DNA of 14,457 bases from an uncultured Oscillibacter sp. (GCA_910585385.1 CAJUDV010000046.1:1-14457); one strand, 5' to 3'. Shown: positions 1 to 6,824, counted from the stretch's first letter. Notes: a model not told the origin generated them from the sequence alone. Translations and numbers: made by a program.

Positions 1-40
1 ACTGTTCTCAGATCAAGCTGTGTTTTCCGAAACGCGGCGG

Positions 41-75
41 GCCGCTGAACTGTTGCAGCAGTTCAGCGGCTTTTT
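41..75 (+). terminator. Intrinsic terminator of an upstream gene outside the window
   Basis: A perfect 12-bp stem, GCCGCTGAACTG pairing with CAGTTCAGCGGC around the 6-base loop TTGCAG, is followed directly by TTTTTATT. The T-tract lies on the + side only, so it ends a + strand transcript entering from the left edge. No coding frame in the first 40 bases can be assigned with confidence. Confidence 0.85.
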
Positions 76-261
76 ATTCGAACTGTCTTTGCTTTTGATT
101 GGCCATACACCGTACCCGTTCCTGCCCTGTGGCCTTGTTTGACCCCCACGGCGTTTTCCTCGACCTTGGCGCGCTCGGCTGTTCCCAGCATCCTGGCGTC
201 GCTTCCCCGGTGAGTATCGTCTTTGGTGATGGGTATTCAGTTTTCGAGGTGCAGATAATGG
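76..261. other. Intergenic stretch with no recognisable gene
   Basis: Short open frames exist on both strands (for example + 99-284), but none has a ribosome site, a recognisable family motif or a continuation. The sequence ends in the promoter at 262-290. Together with the 94 bases after that promoter it makes a gap of about 310 bases between the terminator and the first gene. Confidence 0.5.
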
Positions 262-290
262 TTGACGATTTATTCCTGTCATGATATAGT
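262..290 (+). promoter_or_regulatory. Sigma-A type promoter of the DUF6076-Amr unit
   Basis: TTGACG (262-267) and TATAGT (285-290) are separated by exactly 17 bases, so each hexamer differs from consensus at one position. Transcription would start near 297 and leave a 5' UTR of about 88 bases. Within that UTR an imperfect dyad (AACAC at 314-318, GTGTT at 328-332) could form a weak hairpin. No other promoter is visible before the next two genes, so this one probably drives all three. Confidence 0.7.
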
Positions 291-371
291 CTATCTATCC
301 GCAGGGGTATCGTAACACAGCGAAGCGGTGTTGTCAATATATTTGATTAAAATAATCGTCTATTTTGTGAG

Positions 372-377
372 AGGAGA
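372..377 (+). promoter_or_regulatory. Ribosome binding site fixing the start of the DUF6076-like gene
   Basis: AGGAGA lies 7 bases before the ATG at 385. The frame is open upstream to a GTG at 328, but that start has no ribosome site and its leader peptide would be encoded by AT-rich promoter-proximal DNA, so 385 is preferred. Confidence 0.75.
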
Positions 378-384
378 AATTCTG

Positions 385-1140
385 ATGAATTTTCCGAGAC
401 TTACTTTTCCATTGACTGTGGACTTTGGCGATACAGAATATTGGATCGGAGAACAGGGGCCTTTCAAATACGGCTCTGCGGTGACGGCGTTTTTCATCGG
501 AGAGGACATCGGGGAGGTTTCCAACGACGGCATCCCTCTGATGCGGGAGCTGGAGCAGCAGCTTCAGACTTTCGGCAGTCATCTCAAGCCCTATGTGAGA
601 GATCGGGAAATAGACGCGGCGGTGTTTCTCTGTCCGGAGGAGCATGCGGCTACCTGTTCGGTCTGTTTTGCCTTTCATCCAACGGCTGGCCACATTGGAA
701 TTATGACAGAGCGGTACAGCTTTTCCTCTTTGCATGATTTTCTCTTTGTGGAGCTGGGTAAGGCGATCCTTCGAGGCAGCGCGCCCCGGCAGTGCCGGCT
801 GTGCGGGCGCTGGTTTCTCCATGAGCAGGGAGACCGGGCGATGTACTGTGAGCGCATCGCCCCCGGTGAGACGGAGCAGACCTGCCGGGAAATCGGGGCG
901 CGGGCGGTCTTTGAGAAAAAAATTCAGGACGAGGACACCTGGAAACTTTACAAGCGAGCGTATAAAAAGTACTATGCTAGGTACATGAAGGGGAACATGA
1001 GCGAGGAGGCTTTCAAGACCTGGGCGGCGCAAGCCGCGAGGGATCGGGACGCGGCCATTGAGCAAGTGAAAGCGGCCTTGGACGAGAATCTGAAAGCGCA
1101 AGTCATTGAGCGGCTGAAAGAGGAATTGAACCGTCAGTAA
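385..1140 (+). CDS. DUF6076-like cysteine-rich protein of unknown function
   Basis: This 251-residue soluble protein has no signal peptide or membrane segment. The recognisable part is C-terminal: a CxxC pair (C137, C140 in CRLCGRWF), then YC (C155) and TC (C167, followed by REIGA). This is a four-Cys arrangement that looks zinc binding and recalls CGNR-type fingers. After it comes a long charged region (about 175-251: KLYKRAYKKYYARY, then heptad-like E/K/A/L-rich sequence) that is probably helical. I recognise this pattern as the DUF6076 family of Clostridia, from memory rather than a search. The N-terminal 130 residues contain a further C83/C91/C94 group and no motif I know. The gene ends 59 bases before the dioxygenase-AMMECR1 fusion on the same strand with no terminator between, so co-transcription is likely. 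A nucleic-acid-binding role is possible but unproven. Confidence 0.8.
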   Translation: MNFPRLTFPLTVDFGDTEYWIGEQGPFKYGSAVTAFFIGEDIGEVSNDGIPLMRELEQQLQTFGSHLKPYVRDREIDAAVFLCPEEHAATCSVCFAFHPTAGHIGIMTERYSFSSLHDFLFVELGKAILRGSAPRQCRLCGRWFLHEQGDRAMYCERIAPGETEQTCREIGARAVFEKKIQDEDTWKLYKRAYKKYYARYMKGNMSEEAFKTWAAQAARDRDAAIEQVKAALDENLKAQVIERLKEELNRQ

Positions 1141-1185
1141 GTACTGCTCTATCTTTGGAGACACTGGTGCAGCAAACATTTCGAC

Positions 1186-1193
1186 AGGGAGGA
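1186..1193 (+). promoter_or_regulatory. Ribosome binding site fixing the start of the LigB-AMMECR1 fusion
   Basis: AGGGAGGA ends 6 bases before the ATG at 1200. The frame is open back to an ATG at 1155, but the extra 15 residues contain this ribosome site. The family N-terminus (MSILGAIIVPHPP) begins at 1200. Confidence 0.85.
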
Positions 1194-1199
1194 ACTGAT

Positions 1200-2588
1200 A
1201 TGTCTATTTTGGGTGCGATCATTGTCCCTCACCCGCCTTTGATTATCCCTGCGGTGGGACGCGGGCGGGAGCGGGAGGTCCAGGCCACCATTGATGCCTA
1301 CCAAGCTACCGCGGAACAAGTTGCGGCCTGGAAGCCGGAGGTGCTGATCATCACCTCTCCCCACCAGATTATGTACGCCGACTATTTCCATATCTCACCG
1401 GGCCGTGGCGCCGCCGGAGACATGTCCGCCTTTGGCGCGGCCCAGACCAAACTGCGTGTAGAGTATGACGCCCCGCTGCGCCGCGAGATCATCCGCCGTG
1501 CGGAGGCCGCCGGCCTGCGGGCCGGGACGCTGGGCGAGCGGGACCCGTCCCTGGACCACGGCACCTTTCTGCCTCTGTACTTTTTGCAGGAGGCCGGGTT
1601 GGACTGCCCCATCCTACGCATCGGCCTGTCCGGATTTTCTCCGCTGGATCACTACCGGCTGGGCCAGTGCATCGCCCAGGCTGTGGATGCCCTGGGCCGC
1701 CGAGCGGTGTTCGTCGCCAGCGGAGACCTTTCCCATAAGCTAAGAAATGACGGCCCTTACGGCTACACCCCGGAGGGGCCGGAGTTTGACCGTCAGATCA
1801 CCGAGGCCATGGCCGCCGGGGATTTCCTGCGCTTTTTGACCATGGACCCAGCCCTCTGCGAACGGGCGGCGGAGTGCGGCCTGCGTTCCTTTCAGATCAT
1901 GGCCGGTGCGTTGGACGGACAGGCTGTGGAATCAAAGCTCCTCAGCTACGAGGGCGTCACCGGCGTGGGTTACGGGGTAGCCACGTTCACTGTCATCGGC
2001 CCGGACGAAGGCCGCCGGTTTGGGGAACAGTGTGAGGAACTGGAGCGAGCCCGATTGGCAGAGAAAAAGGCCTCCGAGGCCCCCTGGGTCAAGCTGGCCC
2101 GGATGTCCCTGGAGACCTTTGTGAAAACGGGAAAGCGGCTGCAGTGTCTGCCGGAGGGCCTGCCCGCAGAGATGACTGGGCAGGCCGCCGGGACCTTTGT
2201 CTCCCTCCACGCCCACGGCCAGCTCCGGGGCTGTATCGGGACCACCGGGCCGACCACGGAAAATGTAGCCTGGGAGATCGTCCAGAATGCCGTCTCCACC
2301 TGTGCCCGGGACCCGCGCTTTCCGCCGGTGACTGTGGCAGAGTTGGACAACCTGGAGTACAGCGTGGACGTGCTGGGCCAGCCGGAACCGATTGTCTCCC
2401 CAGACCAGCTGGACGTGAAAAAGTACGGCGTGATTGTTTCCTGCGGCAGCCGCCGGGGACTGCTGCTGCCCGACCTGAAGGGCGTAGACACGGTGGAGCA
2501 GCAGATTGACATTGCCCGGCAGAAGGGCGGCATCAACTCCCGGGAGAAGTACACCCTGGAGCGGTTCGAGGTGGTGCGGCACATATGA
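1200..2588 (+). CDS. AmmeMemoRadiSam fusion: class III extradiol dioxygenase-like (LigB/MEMO-type) domain + AMMECR1 domain
   Basis: This 462-residue cytoplasmic protein has two domains. Residues 1-268 match the LigB / MEMO superfamily. The metal-binding positions expected of class III extradiol dioxygenases are present: H11 in HPP, H55 in SPH and E251 near the domain end, plus the family histidines H120 (DHGTFLPL) and H179 (SGDLSH). It is therefore not an obviously dead domain. A charged linker (about 269-295) leads to an AMMECR1 domain (about 296-462) carrying the diagnostic LRGCIG at 342-347. The two parts are what family models call AmmeMemoRadiSam system proteins B and A, here in one chain. 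The stop overlaps the start of the radical SAM gene (ATGA, 2585-2588), the expected third component. The substrate is unknown to me. A simple aromatic ring-cleavage role would be odd in an anaerobe, because that chemistry needs oxygen. Confidence 0.93.
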   Translation: MSILGAIIVPHPPLIIPAVGRGREREVQATIDAYQATAEQVAAWKPEVLIITSPHQIMYADYFHISPGRGAAGDMSAFGAAQTKLRVEYDAPLRREIIRRAEAAGLRAGTLGERDPSLDHGTFLPLYFLQEAGLDCPILRIGLSGFSPLDHYRLGQCIAQAVDALGRRAVFVASGDLSHKLRNDGPYGYTPEGPEFDRQITEAMAAGDFLRFLTMDPALCERAAECGLRSFQIMAGALDGQAVESKLLSYEGVTGVGYGVATFTVIGPDEGRRFGEQCEELERARLAEKKASEAPWVKLARMSLETFVKTGKRLQCLPEGLPAEMTGQAAGTFVSLHAHGQLRGCIGTTGPTTENVAWEIVQNAVSTCARDPRFPPVTVAELDNLEYSVDVLGQPEPIVSPDQLDVKKYGVIVSCGSRRGLLLPDLKGVDTVEQQIDIARQKGGINSREKYTLERFEVVRHI

Positions 2589-3406
2589 TCTGCGAGTTGT
2601 GTTTCCATCACTGCGACCTGTCCGAGGGACAGACCGGTTTCTGCCGGGCCAGGGCCTGCCGGAATGGGGCCATTGTCCCTCTGAACTACGGCAAGGTGAC
2701 CAGCCTGGCCCTGGACCCCATTGAGAAAAAGCCGTTGCGGCGGTTCCATCCCGGCAGCAGGATTTTGTCCGTGGGTAGCTTCGGATGTAACTTGCGCTGC
2801 CCATTTTGCCAGAACCATGAGATTTCCATGTGTGGAGATGGGGAGCTTGAGACAGCAGAGGTTTCCCCGGAGGCGCTGGCCGGTAAGGCGCAGGAGCTGC
2901 GGCCATACGGCAGCATCGGGGTAGCCTACACCTACAATGAGCCGTTGCTTGGCTATGAGTACGTCCGGGACTGTGCCGCTCTGGTCCATGAGCGGGGTAT
3001 GGTCAACGTACTGGTGACCAACGGCACCATTGAGGAGGCCCCCTGGCGGGCGTTGCTCCCGTTGATCGATGCCGCTAACATTGATCTGAAAGGCTTTACC
3101 CCGGAGTGGTATCGAAAGCTGGGCGGTGATCTGGAGACGGTGAAGCGCTCCATCTCCTTGGCGGCGGGGCAATGCCATGTGGAGGTGACCACGCTCCTGA
3201 TCCCCGGTGAAAATGACAGCGAGGAGGAAATCAGGAACTTGGCCCAATGGCTGGCGTCGGTGGACCGGAACATCCCTCTGCATCTGTCTCGGTTCTTTCC
3301 ACGGTATCGGATGATGGACAAGACACCCGCTCTAGTGGAGCGGGTGTACCGGCTGGCCGATGTGGCGAGGGAGTACCTGCCTTTTGTCTATACGGGGAAT
3401 TGCTGA
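2585..3406 (+). CDS. amrS: AmmeMemoRadiSam system radical SAM enzyme (short form)
   Basis: This 273-residue radical SAM protein has the cluster motif C68-x3-C72-x2-C75 (GCNLRCPFCQN), where three cysteines hold the [4Fe-4S] that cleaves S-adenosylmethionine. A second Cys group at the N-terminus (C3, C6, C10, C20, C25; CELCFHHC then GFC) is typical of this subfamily and may bind another metal centre. The rest follows the family: YTYNEPLLGYEY, VTNGT, and a NIDLKGF strand where other pyruvate formate-lyase activase-like enzymes have their barrel. It ends at YTGNC; many longer relatives continue with a Cys-containing tail that is absent here. The start is the ATG inside ATGA, with a weak GAGGTGG ribosome site 10 bases upstream, so translation is probably coupled to the fusion gene. 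Its product and substrate are not established to my knowledge. Confidence 0.92.
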   Translation: MICELCFHHCDLSEGQTGFCRARACRNGAIVPLNYGKVTSLALDPIEKKPLRRFHPGSRILSVGSFGCNLRCPFCQNHEISMCGDGELETAEVSPEALAGKAQELRPYGSIGVAYTYNEPLLGYEYVRDCAALVHERGMVNVLVTNGTIEEAPWRALLPLIDAANIDLKGFTPEWYRKLGGDLETVKRSISLAAGQCHVEVTTLLIPGENDSEEEIRNLAQWLASVDRNIPLHLSRFFPRYRMMDKTPALVERVYRLADVAREYLPFVYTGNC

Positions 3407-3454
3407 TGAAATCAGGATTGTACCCCATCTATTCAAAAATATGATGTAATAAAA

Positions 3455-3497
3455 CAGAGGTAGAGTTTGAAGACATGGCCTCTTAACTCTATCTCTG
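3455..3497. terminator. Long hairpin after amrS, possible terminator
   Basis: CAGAGGTAGAGTT (3455-3467) pairs with AACTCTATCTCTG (3485-3497) over 13 bp with one G-T pair. After a 2-base bulge, AAGA/TCTT extends the stem to about 17 bp with a 7-base loop. On the + strand the tail is only CTTCCTTAA, a poor U-tract; on the - strand it is TTTTATT. It may end the amr transcript, act as an mRNA 3' stabiliser, or belong to the asnB leader. Confidence 0.5.
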
Positions 3498-3574
3498 CTT
3501 CCTTAATCATGATTCACATATGCGGTATCGCGCCGAAGTTCCCATTGCAAAGGTTTTCAACATGTACAGGACCA

Positions 3575-3609
3575 CGCAGCGGCGTCAGGAACGTTTTGCC
3601 GCCTCTGCG
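3575..3609 (+). promoter_or_regulatory. Hairpin in the asnB leader
   Basis: CGCAG-C-GGCG (3575-3584) pairs with CGCC-T-CTGCG (3600-3609) around a 15-base loop, with one C-T mismatch. It lies 19 bases before the terminator at 3629 and could be part of a sensing domain or of an alternative fold. The leader 3407-3677 contains no convincing sigma-A promoter. I could not match it to a known riboswitch or T-box. Confidence 0.4.
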
Positions 3610-3628
3610 CATAGATTGTACCGAGCAA

Positions 3629-3663
3629 GGGGGCTCGCGATGGTTCGCGAGCTCCCGTTTTTT
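3629..3663 (+). terminator. Intrinsic terminator in the asnB leader (probable attenuator)
   Basis: GGGGGCTCGCGA (3629-3640) and TCGCGAGCTCCC (3645-3656) form a 12-bp stem with one G-T pair and a TGGT loop, followed by G and six Ts (3658-3663). The asnB ribosome site AGGAGG begins at 3664, the next base. No promoter fits between the terminator and asnB, so transcripts must read through it. That arrangement points to transcription attenuation of asnB. Confidence 0.75.
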
Positions 3664-3677
3664 AGGAGGGACAACAT

Positions 3678-5507
3678 ATGTGCGGAATCGCCGGAATGAT
3701 TGACTTTGAGCAGGACCTGCGGGAGCGGGAGAAAACGCTGCTGGAAATGCAGTCCGTCTTACGCAGGCGGGGGCCGGATGAAGACGGGATCTACCTGAGC
3801 CCGCGGGCGGCCCTGGCCCATGTCCGACTGTGCGTGGTGGACCCGGAAAATAGCCGTCAGCCCATGACCGCCCGCCGAAACGGCCAGACCTGCACCCTGG
3901 TTTACAACGGAGAGCTGTACAACACGCCGGAGCTGCGCCGGGAGTTGACGGAAGCGGGCTGGGAGTTTGACGGTCACTCGGATACGGAGATGCTGCTGAA
4001 AGCCTGCATGGAGTGGGGGCCCGCGTGTGTAGACCGCCTGAACGGCATTTTCGCCTTTGCGGTCTGGGATGGGGAAACGCTGTTTCTGGCCCGGGATCGG
4101 ATGGGGGTAAAGCCTCTTTTTTACTCGGTGACGGCGGATGGAACCTTGGTATTCGCCTCGGAGATCAAAGCAATTCTGCGGCACCCGGATATTCCGCCGG
4201 AGGTGGATGCGGAGGGCGCGGCGGAGCTGCTTCTGATCGGCCCGGGCCGGACGCCGGGGCAGGGGGTTTTCCGGAATGTACGGGAGCTGCTGCCGGGACA
4301 GTGCGGCGTTTTTGACCGGGAGGGCCTGCGGCTGTGGAACTATTGGAAACTCACCGCCCGGCCCCACCTGGAAAATGAGGCGGACACCGTGGCGCATGTT
4401 CGCTGCCTGGTCCGGGACGCCATCCGAAGGCAGCTGGTCAGCGATGTGCCCATCGGAACTTTCCTCTCCGGCGGATTGGATTCCAGCGTGATTTCCGCCG
4501 TGGCGGCGGAGACCCTGGGAGAGCGTGGGGAGCGGCTGAGGACCTTCTCGGTGGATTACCGGGAGAATGACCGCTATTTCACCGCCGGAAAATTTCAGCC
4601 CTCCGCCGACGGGCCCTATATCGAAGCGATGGCGGACTGTTTGGATACCCTGCATACCAATGTGGTGTTAGATCCCGTCCAGGTGGCCGCGGCCTTGGAT
4701 GACGCCGCGGAGGCCCGGGACCTTCCGGGAATGGCGGACGTGGATTCGTCGCTGCTGCTGTTCTGCCGGGAGGTGCGCGGGGATGTGACGGTGGCCCTCT
4801 CCGGAGAGTGCGCCGACGAGATTTTCGGAGGCTATCCCTGGTTCCGGGACCCGGCGGTCCGGGCGGAGAACGGATTCCCCTGGGCGCAGTCCACGGCTTG
4901 GCGGGCGTCTTTCCTGACGCCGGAGTACGCCCAGGGATTGGACGCCGATGAGTTTGTCCGACAGCGCTGGCAGAAGACGCTGGCGGAGACGGACTGCCTG
5001 GACGACGATACGCCGGAGCAGAAGCGGGTCCGTCGGCTCACACGGCTGAATATGGACTGGTTTATGCAAACGCTTCTGGACCGGAAAGACCGCATGAGCA
5101 TGTGGAGCGCGCTGGAAGTCCGTGTGCCGTTTTGCGACTGGCAGATTGTGGAGTATTTGTACAATGTGCCGCCCGCGCTTCGGGAGCTTGGGGGACAGGA
5201 GAAGGGTCTGCTCCGGTCCGCGGCGGCGGACTGGCTGCCAAAATCCGTGCTCCATCGGAAAAAAAGTCCCTATCCCAAGACCGTTCATCCCATCTATCTG
5301 GAGACGGTCGCCCGGAGGCTGCGCCGGCTGCTGGACGACGGAAACCCGCCTCTTTTTGCCCTGGTCCGCCGGGAGGCGCTGGAGAATCTTTTGACTTACG
5401 AGAGTCCCTGGCCCTGGTATGGCCAGCTGATGAGCCGGCCTCAGACGATCGCTTACTTTTTGCAGATGGATCACTGGCTGCGAGCCTATCAGGTCCAGCT
5501 GCTGTAA
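3678..5507 (+). CDS. asnB: Asparagine synthetase, glutamine-hydrolysing
   Basis: This enzyme makes asparagine from aspartate, glutamine and ATP in the cytoplasm. The 609 residues are normal for bacterial AsnB. The N-terminal glutaminase domain (about 1-210) starts MCGIAG, so Cys2 becomes the N-terminal nucleophile after Met removal. R50, N77-G78-E79 and D102 sit where glutamine-binding residues are expected. The synthetase domain (from about 235) has the ATP pyrophosphatase loop SGGLDSS at 264-270, then LSGECADEIFGGYPWF and RVPFCDWQIVEYLYNVP, all characteristic of asparagine synthetases and not of beta-lactam synthetases. AGGAGG (3664-3669) lies 8 bases before the ATG. The gene stands alone between a leader terminator and a strong 3' terminator, so it is probably monocistronic and controlled by attenuation. 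No key residue is missing. Confidence 0.96.
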   Translation: MCGIAGMIDFEQDLREREKTLLEMQSVLRRRGPDEDGIYLSPRAALAHVRLCVVDPENSRQPMTARRNGQTCTLVYNGELYNTPELRRELTEAGWEFDGHSDTEMLLKACMEWGPACVDRLNGIFAFAVWDGETLFLARDRMGVKPLFYSVTADGTLVFASEIKAILRHPDIPPEVDAEGAAELLLIGPGRTPGQGVFRNVRELLPGQCGVFDREGLRLWNYWKLTARPHLENEADTVAHVRCLVRDAIRRQLVSDVPIGTFLSGGLDSSVISAVAAETLGERGERLRTFSVDYRENDRYFTAGKFQPSADGPYIEAMADCLDTLHTNVVLDPVQVAAALDDAAEARDLPGMADVDSSLLLFCREVRGDVTVALSGECADEIFGGYPWFRDPAVRAENGFPWAQSTAWRASFLTPEYAQGLDADEFVRQRWQKTLAETDCLDDDTPEQKRVRRLTRLNMDWFMQTLLDRKDRMSMWSALEVRVPFCDWQIVEYLYNVPPALRELGGQEKGLLRSAAADWLPKSVLHRKKSPYPKTVHPIYLETVARRLRRLLDDGNPPLFALVRREALENLLTYESPWPWYGQLMSRPQTIAYFLQMDHWLRAYQVQLL

Positions 5508-5546
5508 GCGGGAATCCAAACTCGGAACCGGTCACGTTGACAAAAA

Positions 5547-5584
5547 GGCGCCCCGGAATCGGGGGATTCCGGGGCGCCTTTCTT
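5547..5584 (+). terminator. Terminator of asnB
   Basis: A perfect 14-bp GC-rich stem, GGCGCCCCGGAATC with GATTCCGGGGCGCC around a GGGG loop, is followed by TTTCTT. It lies 40 bases past the asnB stop. Five As precede the stem, so it could also stop - strand transcription. Confidence 0.92.
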
Positions 5585-5602
5585 ACATCTCATGAAAATG
5601 CC

Positions 5603-5640
5603 CTGTTGAGGAGGCCTTTTTGGCGTTCCTCTTTTGAACA
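5603..5640 (+). repeat. Second dyad downstream of the asnB terminator
   Basis: GAGGA-G-GCC (5608-5616) and GGC-GT-TCCTC (5622-5631) pair around TTTTT, and TTTT follows. Outside these, CTGTT (5604-5608 side) and AACAG (5636-5640) are also complementary. It could be a weak backup terminator or, if transcription of the cation transporter starts upstream, part of its leader. Confidence 0.4.
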
Positions 5641-5709
5641 GCTTTGTTGTACTGTGTCAAATTAGTACTGCCAATAGAAGAGTGCTGACGTTTACAAAAT
5701 ACCAAATAT

Positions 5710-5737
5710 TTGTTCACACAATATGCGATTTTATATT
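5710..5737 (+). promoter_or_regulatory. Candidate promoter of the CorA-type transporter gene
   Basis: TTGTTC (5710-5715) and TATATT (5732-5737) are 16 bases apart in a markedly AT-rich stretch. The -10 differs from consensus at one base; the -35 is weak. A competing -10, TACAAT at 5765-5770, has a poorer -35 (TGTACC, 17 bases upstream). Either would transcribe the gene starting at 5800. Confidence 0.4.
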
Positions 5738-5786
5738 TTAGTGTACCATTTCAGATGGACGCGATACAATGGCAGTATCATGATGC

Positions 5787-5792
5787 GGGAGG
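5787..5792 (+). promoter_or_regulatory. Ribosome binding site fixing the start of the CorA-type gene
   Basis: GGGAGG lies 7 bases before the ATG at 5800. The frame is open to TTG 5710 and ATG 5755, but neither has a ribosome site and both fall in the promoter region. Confidence 0.8.
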
Positions 5793-5799
5793 CAATCTT

Positions 5800-6711
5800 A
5801 TGAATCGGTACAATATCAGCGCGGCTTTGGCTCCGCTGGAGAAGAAAATGGACGGGGATGTCCTTGTTCTGCTGACGTCGGAGGAACTGGAGCGGGGCGT
5901 CTCCATCCCCGGCCTGGAGCGTGTCCTTTGCCACACGCCCTCTGCGCGGGATGCCCGTGTATGCAAAGCGGAAGCCCGGCACAACTGCCTGTGCGGAACG
6001 ATTGTGACCCCCAGGCGCACACGGGACGGCGTTCCCATCGCGTTCGGCTATCTTCTGACTCCCGGATGGGTGGTACTGTGCGATGATACCGGGACGGCCC
6101 GCTCCGCCGTGCAGCGCCTCCGGAAAGAGAACGCACACCTGGAAAACGGTATCGGCGGATTTTTTTATGAATTTATAGAATTGCTGATCGCAAAGGATTT
6201 GCACCACCTCCAAGGCATTGGAGACCGTCTGGAGCAGCTGGAGGATCAGGTCCTGTCCGGCGGGATGGAGGGGTTTAACCCCAGGATGACGGCGCTGCGC
6301 AAGGAGATTGCCGGCTGGATGCGGTACTACACCCAGCTGGACGATATGGTCTGTGAGTTTCAGGAAAATGAAAACGGGTACTTCAGCGAAAGAGAACTTC
6401 GTATGTTCCACATGGCGGAGAAGCGGATCGGGCGTCTGAACAGCGAGGCACAGCTGCTCCGGGAATACGGCCTGCAGCTGCGGGAGCTGTTCCAGGCGGA
6501 AATAGACATCCGCCAGAACCGGATTATGAAGATTCTTACCATCGTGACTACGATTTTCCTTCCCCTGTCCCTGGTAGCCGGGTGGTACGGGATGAATTTT
6601 ACCGGAATGCCGGAGCTGACATGGAAATATGGATATCCAGCGGTCATCATTGGCAGTGCGCTGATCGTGTTCCTCTGCTTGTGGATTATGAAGAAGAAAC
6701 GATTTTGGTAG
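5800..6711 (+). CDS. corA: CorA-family divalent cation (Mg2+/Co2+) transporter
   Basis: This 303-residue 2-TM-GxN transporter lies in the cytoplasmic membrane. The N-terminal two thirds form the soluble cytoplasmic funnel; the long helix region (about 125-240, rich in E, L, Q, R and including LEQLEDQVLSGGMEG) would be the stalk. Two membrane helices follow at the C-terminus: about 240-262, ending in the signature YGMNF with G264-M265-N266 forming the ion selectivity loop, and about 275-297. The chain ends with the positively charged tail KKKRFW. The pore-loop sequence after GMN (FTGMPEL) agrees with CorA. The family normally forms pentamers that let Mg2+ in and are gated by Mg2+ itself. Substrate preference cannot be read from the sequence. 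The gene stands alone between terminators; no M-box leader motif is seen. The symbol reflects family membership, not proven orthology. Confidence 0.9.
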   Translation: MNRYNISAALAPLEKKMDGDVLVLLTSEELERGVSIPGLERVLCHTPSARDARVCKAEARHNCLCGTIVTPRRTRDGVPIAFGYLLTPGWVVLCDDTGTARSAVQRLRKENAHLENGIGGFFYEFIELLIAKDLHHLQGIGDRLEQLEDQVLSGGMEGFNPRMTALRKEIAGWMRYYTQLDDMVCEFQENENGYFSERELRMFHMAEKRIGRLNSEAQLLREYGLQLRELFQAEIDIRQNRIMKILTIVTTIFLPLSLVAGWYGMNFTGMPELTWKYGYPAVIIGSALIVFLCLWIMKKKRFW

Positions 6712-6824
6712 TCCTTCTACCTGAAGGCCTTTTCCTCTGGTGACATTGCGGTACCTCCCATTACGAAAAGAAATCGGCGGAGGGACTGCGCTATATGAAC
6801 ATCATTGGCCACGTGTCCAGAAAA

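Noticed and set aside
314..332. AACAC...GTGTT dyad in the 5' UTR of the first gene
   Set aside because: It has only five outer base pairs plus two inner pairs with a mismatch; too weak to call an operator or hairpin.
1970..3283. Long - strand open frame (about 437 codons) opposite the Amr genes
   Set aside because: It overlaps two genes with strong family motifs on the + strand and has no recognisable protein features.
3629..3663. ANTAR-protein target (hexaloop with A1 and G4)
   Set aside because: The loop can be read as ATGGTT, with A at 1 and G at 4, but the paired second hexaloop hairpin with a short linker is missing and the loop lies in the terminator itself.
3407..3677. T-box riboswitch before asnB
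   Set aside because: No AGGGTGGNACCGCG-like T-box sequence or Stem I landmarks could be found. The partial resemblance AGGACCACG is not enough.
5585..5799. M-box Mg2+ riboswitch upstream of corA
   Set aside because: None of the conserved M-box segments is recognisable and the space is small if transcription starts near 5745.
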